In this document: positions 61,918 through 64,000 of the stretch, one piece after another | How positions within the stretch are numbered: the first letter of the stretch is position 1 | Layout of the letters: each line of letters begins with the position of its first letter | NCBI GenBank assembly: GCA_934446285.1 | Contig: CAKSEI010000001.1 | Coordinates: 1 to 64,000 of the forward strand | Reading direction: 5' to 3' | DNA: 64,000 bases | DNA from: an uncultured Eubacteriales bacterium | GTDB taxonomy: Bacteria > Bacillota > Clostridia > Oscillospirales > CAG-272 | The notes under the pieces: generated by a model | Told to the model about the DNA's origin: nothing | Database searches by the model: none | Seen by the model: the letters and a program-made list of their open reading frames with translations, nothing else | Program-made: the position numbers and the translations under genes

Positions 61918-62355
61918 TTATCTGCGTTTATATATCACTATCTCGGGCGAGCTGCCGTTCACGCCGTAGCTGCATACCAAAATAAAGTCCGCGCCCGCAA
62001 CGACTCCGCAGCATACACCGATTCCATCATACTCAATCTGAGTGCCGAGGTAAATGTCATCATCCGACAACAGCTTTATTTTCTCACCCGACGGGACTGT
62101 ATATTCAAGATTGACATACCTTCCCGCAAGCTCATACAGCCGCTCGGCGCGGCATATGCCTTCGCATTCAAGCAGCTCGTTTACCTCGTCAAGCAGCTTT
62201 TTCTTATATTCATCTTATGCGCCCCTGCCGCCCGTCTTTATATACTCGGCTGCAATGCAGCGGCCTCCGAACGGTCTGCCCCTCGTCTCGGCGCAGCCGC
62301 GGCAGTCCTCTCTTGTCGGGCAGACGGCGCAGTCTGCGCCGCATATCGCGCTCAT
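61918..62355 (-). pseudogene. Cys-rich small protein gene interrupted by one in-frame TAA
   Basis: The frame starts ATG at 62355 (ATGA overlap with the mscS stop) and reads MSAICGADCAVCPTREDCRG with Cys at 5, 9, 12, 18, 21 and 33, then GGRGA and TAA at codon 47 (62215-62217). The same frame continues without a new start (DEYKKKLLDEVNELL...VNLEYTVPSGEK...CSYGVNGSSPEIVIYK) to a TAA at 61918, 145 codons in all. Both halves look like parts of one protein, with a likely N-terminal metal-binding cluster of DUF3795 type (recollection). Stop codon 47 stands where Tyr would fit, so a single base change explains it. It could be recent decay or a sequencing error. Confidence 0.75.
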
Positions 62356-63176
62356 TTGCTTTCCCCCGCGTCCGTATGCACGTCAAGCTGCGGGAACGGT
62401 ATCTCTATGCCCGCACCGTCGAAAGCTTTTTTCACAAGTCCGTTTATCTCGATCTGCGCATCCCAATAGTGCTCCCATTTAACAAAAATGCACAGTTTAT
62501 ACATTACCGCCGAGTCGCCGTGGGCGCTGACATATGCAAAAGGTTCGGGGTGCCCGAGCGTCCATTCGTACCCGCGCGCGACTCCGAGAAGTATTTCCTT
62601 TACCTTGTCAACATCGTCAGAATACGATGCGGAAAATTCAAAATCCGCTCTGCGGTACGGCTCGGTGGAATGATTCACGACCGCGCCCGCCGTCAGATTA
62701 CCGTTCGGTATCGTCACGACCTGCTTATCTGCCGTGACTACCATTGTATAAAAAACCGAAATCGAGCGAACCGTCCCGGTATAGCCGCCCGCCGTGATGA
62801 AATCACCGACGCGGAACGGCTTGAATATCAGAAGCATAAGCCCGCCCGCGAAATTTGACAGCGAGCCCTGCAGCGCAAGTCCTATCGCAACGCCGCATGA
62901 GGCGAGAATGGTGATAAAGCTCGTCATCGGTATGCCGAGGATGTTCGCCGCCGTAATTATCACAAGCGCGTTCAGAAGAATTCTCAAGAGGCTTATGATA
63001 AACGACAAAGCCGTCGGGTCAAGCTTTTTCATCACCTTGCCCTTTTGTATCAGGCGGATGAAAGGCCCTACCGCCTTAAGCCCCGCTATCAGCACTATCG
63101 CCGCATATAAAAGCGACATGCCGACGGATGCAATCTCCTGCATTATTTTATTAAGCACCTCTTCAAAGTTTATCAT
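62352..63176 (-). CDS. mscS: MscS-family mechanosensitive channel
   Basis: 274 aa, three TMs (about 18-38, 60-80, 85-110). TM3 has the Gly/Ala pattern GVAIGLALQGSLSNFAGGLMLL, followed by KPFRVGDFI and the cytoplasmic beta domain (VVTIPNGNLTAGAVVN). It opens under osmotic downshock. GGAGG precedes the ATG. It lies 11 bp after the glycosidase gene and overlaps the Cys-rich gene, so the three form one transcript. Confidence 0.95.
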   Translation of the reverse strand: MINFEEVLNKIMQEIASVGMSLLYAAIVLIAGLKAVGPFIRLIQKGKVMKKLDPTALSFIISLLRILLNALVIITAANILGIPMTSFITILASCGVAIGLALQGSLSNFAGGLMLLIFKPFRVGDFITAGGYTGTVRSISVFYTMVVTADKQVVTIPNGNLTAGAVVNHSTEPYRRADFEFSASYSDDVDKVKEILLGVARGYEWTLGHPEPFAYVSAHGDSAVMYKLCIFVKWEHYWDAQIEINGLVKKAFDGAGIEIPFPQLDVHTDAGESK

Positions 63177-63187
63177 TTTTACCTCCG

Positions 63188-64000
63188 TCAGTTTATATGT
63201 ATCTCCGTTGTATTACCGTTTTGCAAAAGGGAAATTACGCCGTCCTGCGGCTTTTTCAGCGTGATTGTAAAGCTGCCGTCCTTTTTCTGCGAGCAAACCT
63301 TGCCGTTTGCCGTTAAACTATAGCCCGGGTCGCTCGTACCCGAAAGGGTTATACAGCCGTCCGCCTCTGCGGTCACTGCGGCGCTCGGCTGCGTGCCGTC
63401 GGAGTAGCTCCGAATATATTTTATTCTCGTCGAGAAAAGCTCCTCGAGCGAATCCGTCACGCCGCTGTCGTTTCCGTACAGCGCAGCATATCCGTACAGT
63501 ATGCTGCCGCGGTAGTTTTTATACTCCCGCGCGCTCGCTATCTGGCGGGCAATCTCGCCCGCGTCCCATTCGCCGCTCTTATATGCCGCGTGGGATATGT
63601 AATATTTAACACCCGTGCCTTCGAGCGCCGCATTCCACCATGAGCAAAGCTCCTCATACGGTGCGGCCTCGCTCGACAATTGCCAGTATATCTGAGGTGC
63701 GAGGTAGTCAAGAGCGCCTGTGCGCGCCATGTCGAGCACATCACAGTACAGGGACTTGTACGCCTCAAAGCCGCGCGTCGCCGAGCCGTTATTCTGCCCG
63801 TCGTCGTTCTGCCATATGCCGAAAGGTGCTATGCCGAAAAGGCAATCGGATTTTTTATCCTTTATTGCTTTCATGCACGAACGCGCAAGCTCCGTGCAGC
63901 TCGCACGGCGAAAATCGCCTAAATCCGAATAATCGCCGCCGTATTTTTCATACGCCGCCGAGTCGTCAAAGTCTTGTCCCTCAATCGGGTATGGATAAAA
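63188..64000 (-). CDS. GHL10/DUF187-type glycosidase, 5' end beyond the window
   Basis: The frame is open from 64000 down to the stop at 63188 (270 codons seen). The upstream codons read YPYPIEGQDFDD, typical of GHL10 (DUF187). CLFGIAPFGIWQND, LDYLAPQIYWQ and the end of the TIM barrel follow. A C-terminal Ig-like domain (about the last 75 residues, GTSDPGYSLTANGKV) ends the protein. Family members act on bacterial cell-wall or surface glycans. The ATG at 63874 is internal; the true start lies outside the window. Confidence 0.88.
   Translation of the reverse strand, partial: FYPYPIEGQDFDDSAAYEKYGGDYSDLGDFRRASCTELARSCMKAIKDKKSDCLFGIAPFGIWQNDDGQNNGSATRGFEAYKSLYCDVLDMARTGALDYLAPQIYWQLSSEAAPYEELCSWWNAALEGTGVKYYISHAAYKSGEWDAGEIARQIASAREYKNYRGSILYGYAALYGNDSGVTDSLEELFSTRIKYIRSYSDGTQPSAAVTAEADGCITLSGTSDPGYSLTANGKVCSQKKDGSFTITLKKPQDGVISLLQNGNTTEIHIN

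Noticed and set aside
62352..62356. Frameshift between mscS and the Cys-rich gene
   Set aside because: The ATGA overlap is an ordinary coupled gene boundary; the only defect is the separate in-frame stop at 62215-62217.

Overview
The window reads as chromosomal DNA of an anaerobic, spore-former-related Gram-positive bacterium of the class Clostridia, probably an uncultured gut member. The reasons are the anaerobic ribonucleotide reductase pair nrdDG, RNase J, AsnA, RibU behind an FMN riboswitch, an SLH-anchored surface protein, a CotH kinase, part of an Rnf complex, strong AGGAGG-type ribosome binding sites, near-consensus TTGACA-17-TATAAT promoters, and moderately high GC for the class. Family-level placement is not possible from the sequence alone. 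No tRNA, rRNA, CRISPR array, prophage or transposase gene was seen.

Layout. 84-4297 (minus): comM, pfkA with its terminator, and an ABC-2 exporter pair. 5233-16867 (minus): a nine-gene operon behind a c-di-GMP-I riboswitch and terminator. It encodes a VTC polyphosphate-polymerase domain protein, DUF4956, a lipoprotein polysaccharide deacetylase, CotH, a membrane-anchored glycoside hydrolase, a HEAT-like protein, a processive GT2 synthase, a coiled-coil protein and an EAL phosphodiesterase. This is the most interesting system here: an envelope or exopolysaccharide machine that senses c-di-GMP and carries its own c-di-GMP-degrading enzyme. 16915-18944 (plus): a 31-codon peptide plus terminator leading into an ABC exporter. 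19002-26867 (minus): topB and a YczE-like membrane protein, RNase J, asnA, an amidase, and an Ogt homologue lacking the catalytic cysteine.

27002-30260 (plus): nrdD, nrdG and dut behind candidate NrdR boxes. 30675-43161 (minus): an exported protein, pnp and rpsO with a leader hairpin, a zinc-ribbon-repeat membrane protein, a transglutaminase/SLH protein, pepF, and a large type I membrane protein. 43317-49248 (minus): a small multidrug-export family protein, ribU with its FMN riboswitch, and the str operon (rpsL, rpsG, fusA, tuf). 49509-57382 (plus): gpmI, an NCS2 purine permease, rnfC and rnfD without the rest of rnf, and typA. 58033-61525: an rRNA methyltransferase, then a divergent SOS-like cassette (S24 repressor, Y-family polymerase, YolD) with three matching operators. 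61918-64000 (minus): a gene broken by one in-frame stop, a MscS channel and a partial GHL10 glycosidase.

The long intergenic stretches are filled by a dispersed family of palindromic modules. Three copies of a composite element of roughly 250-300 bp recur at 4825, 30363 and 61610, with fragments at 1, 24296, 32262 and 52733. A second, unrelated REP-like family is present at 4490, 31850 and 32085. These repeats often begin at or just inside stop codons and appear to supply terminator hairpins to neighbouring genes.
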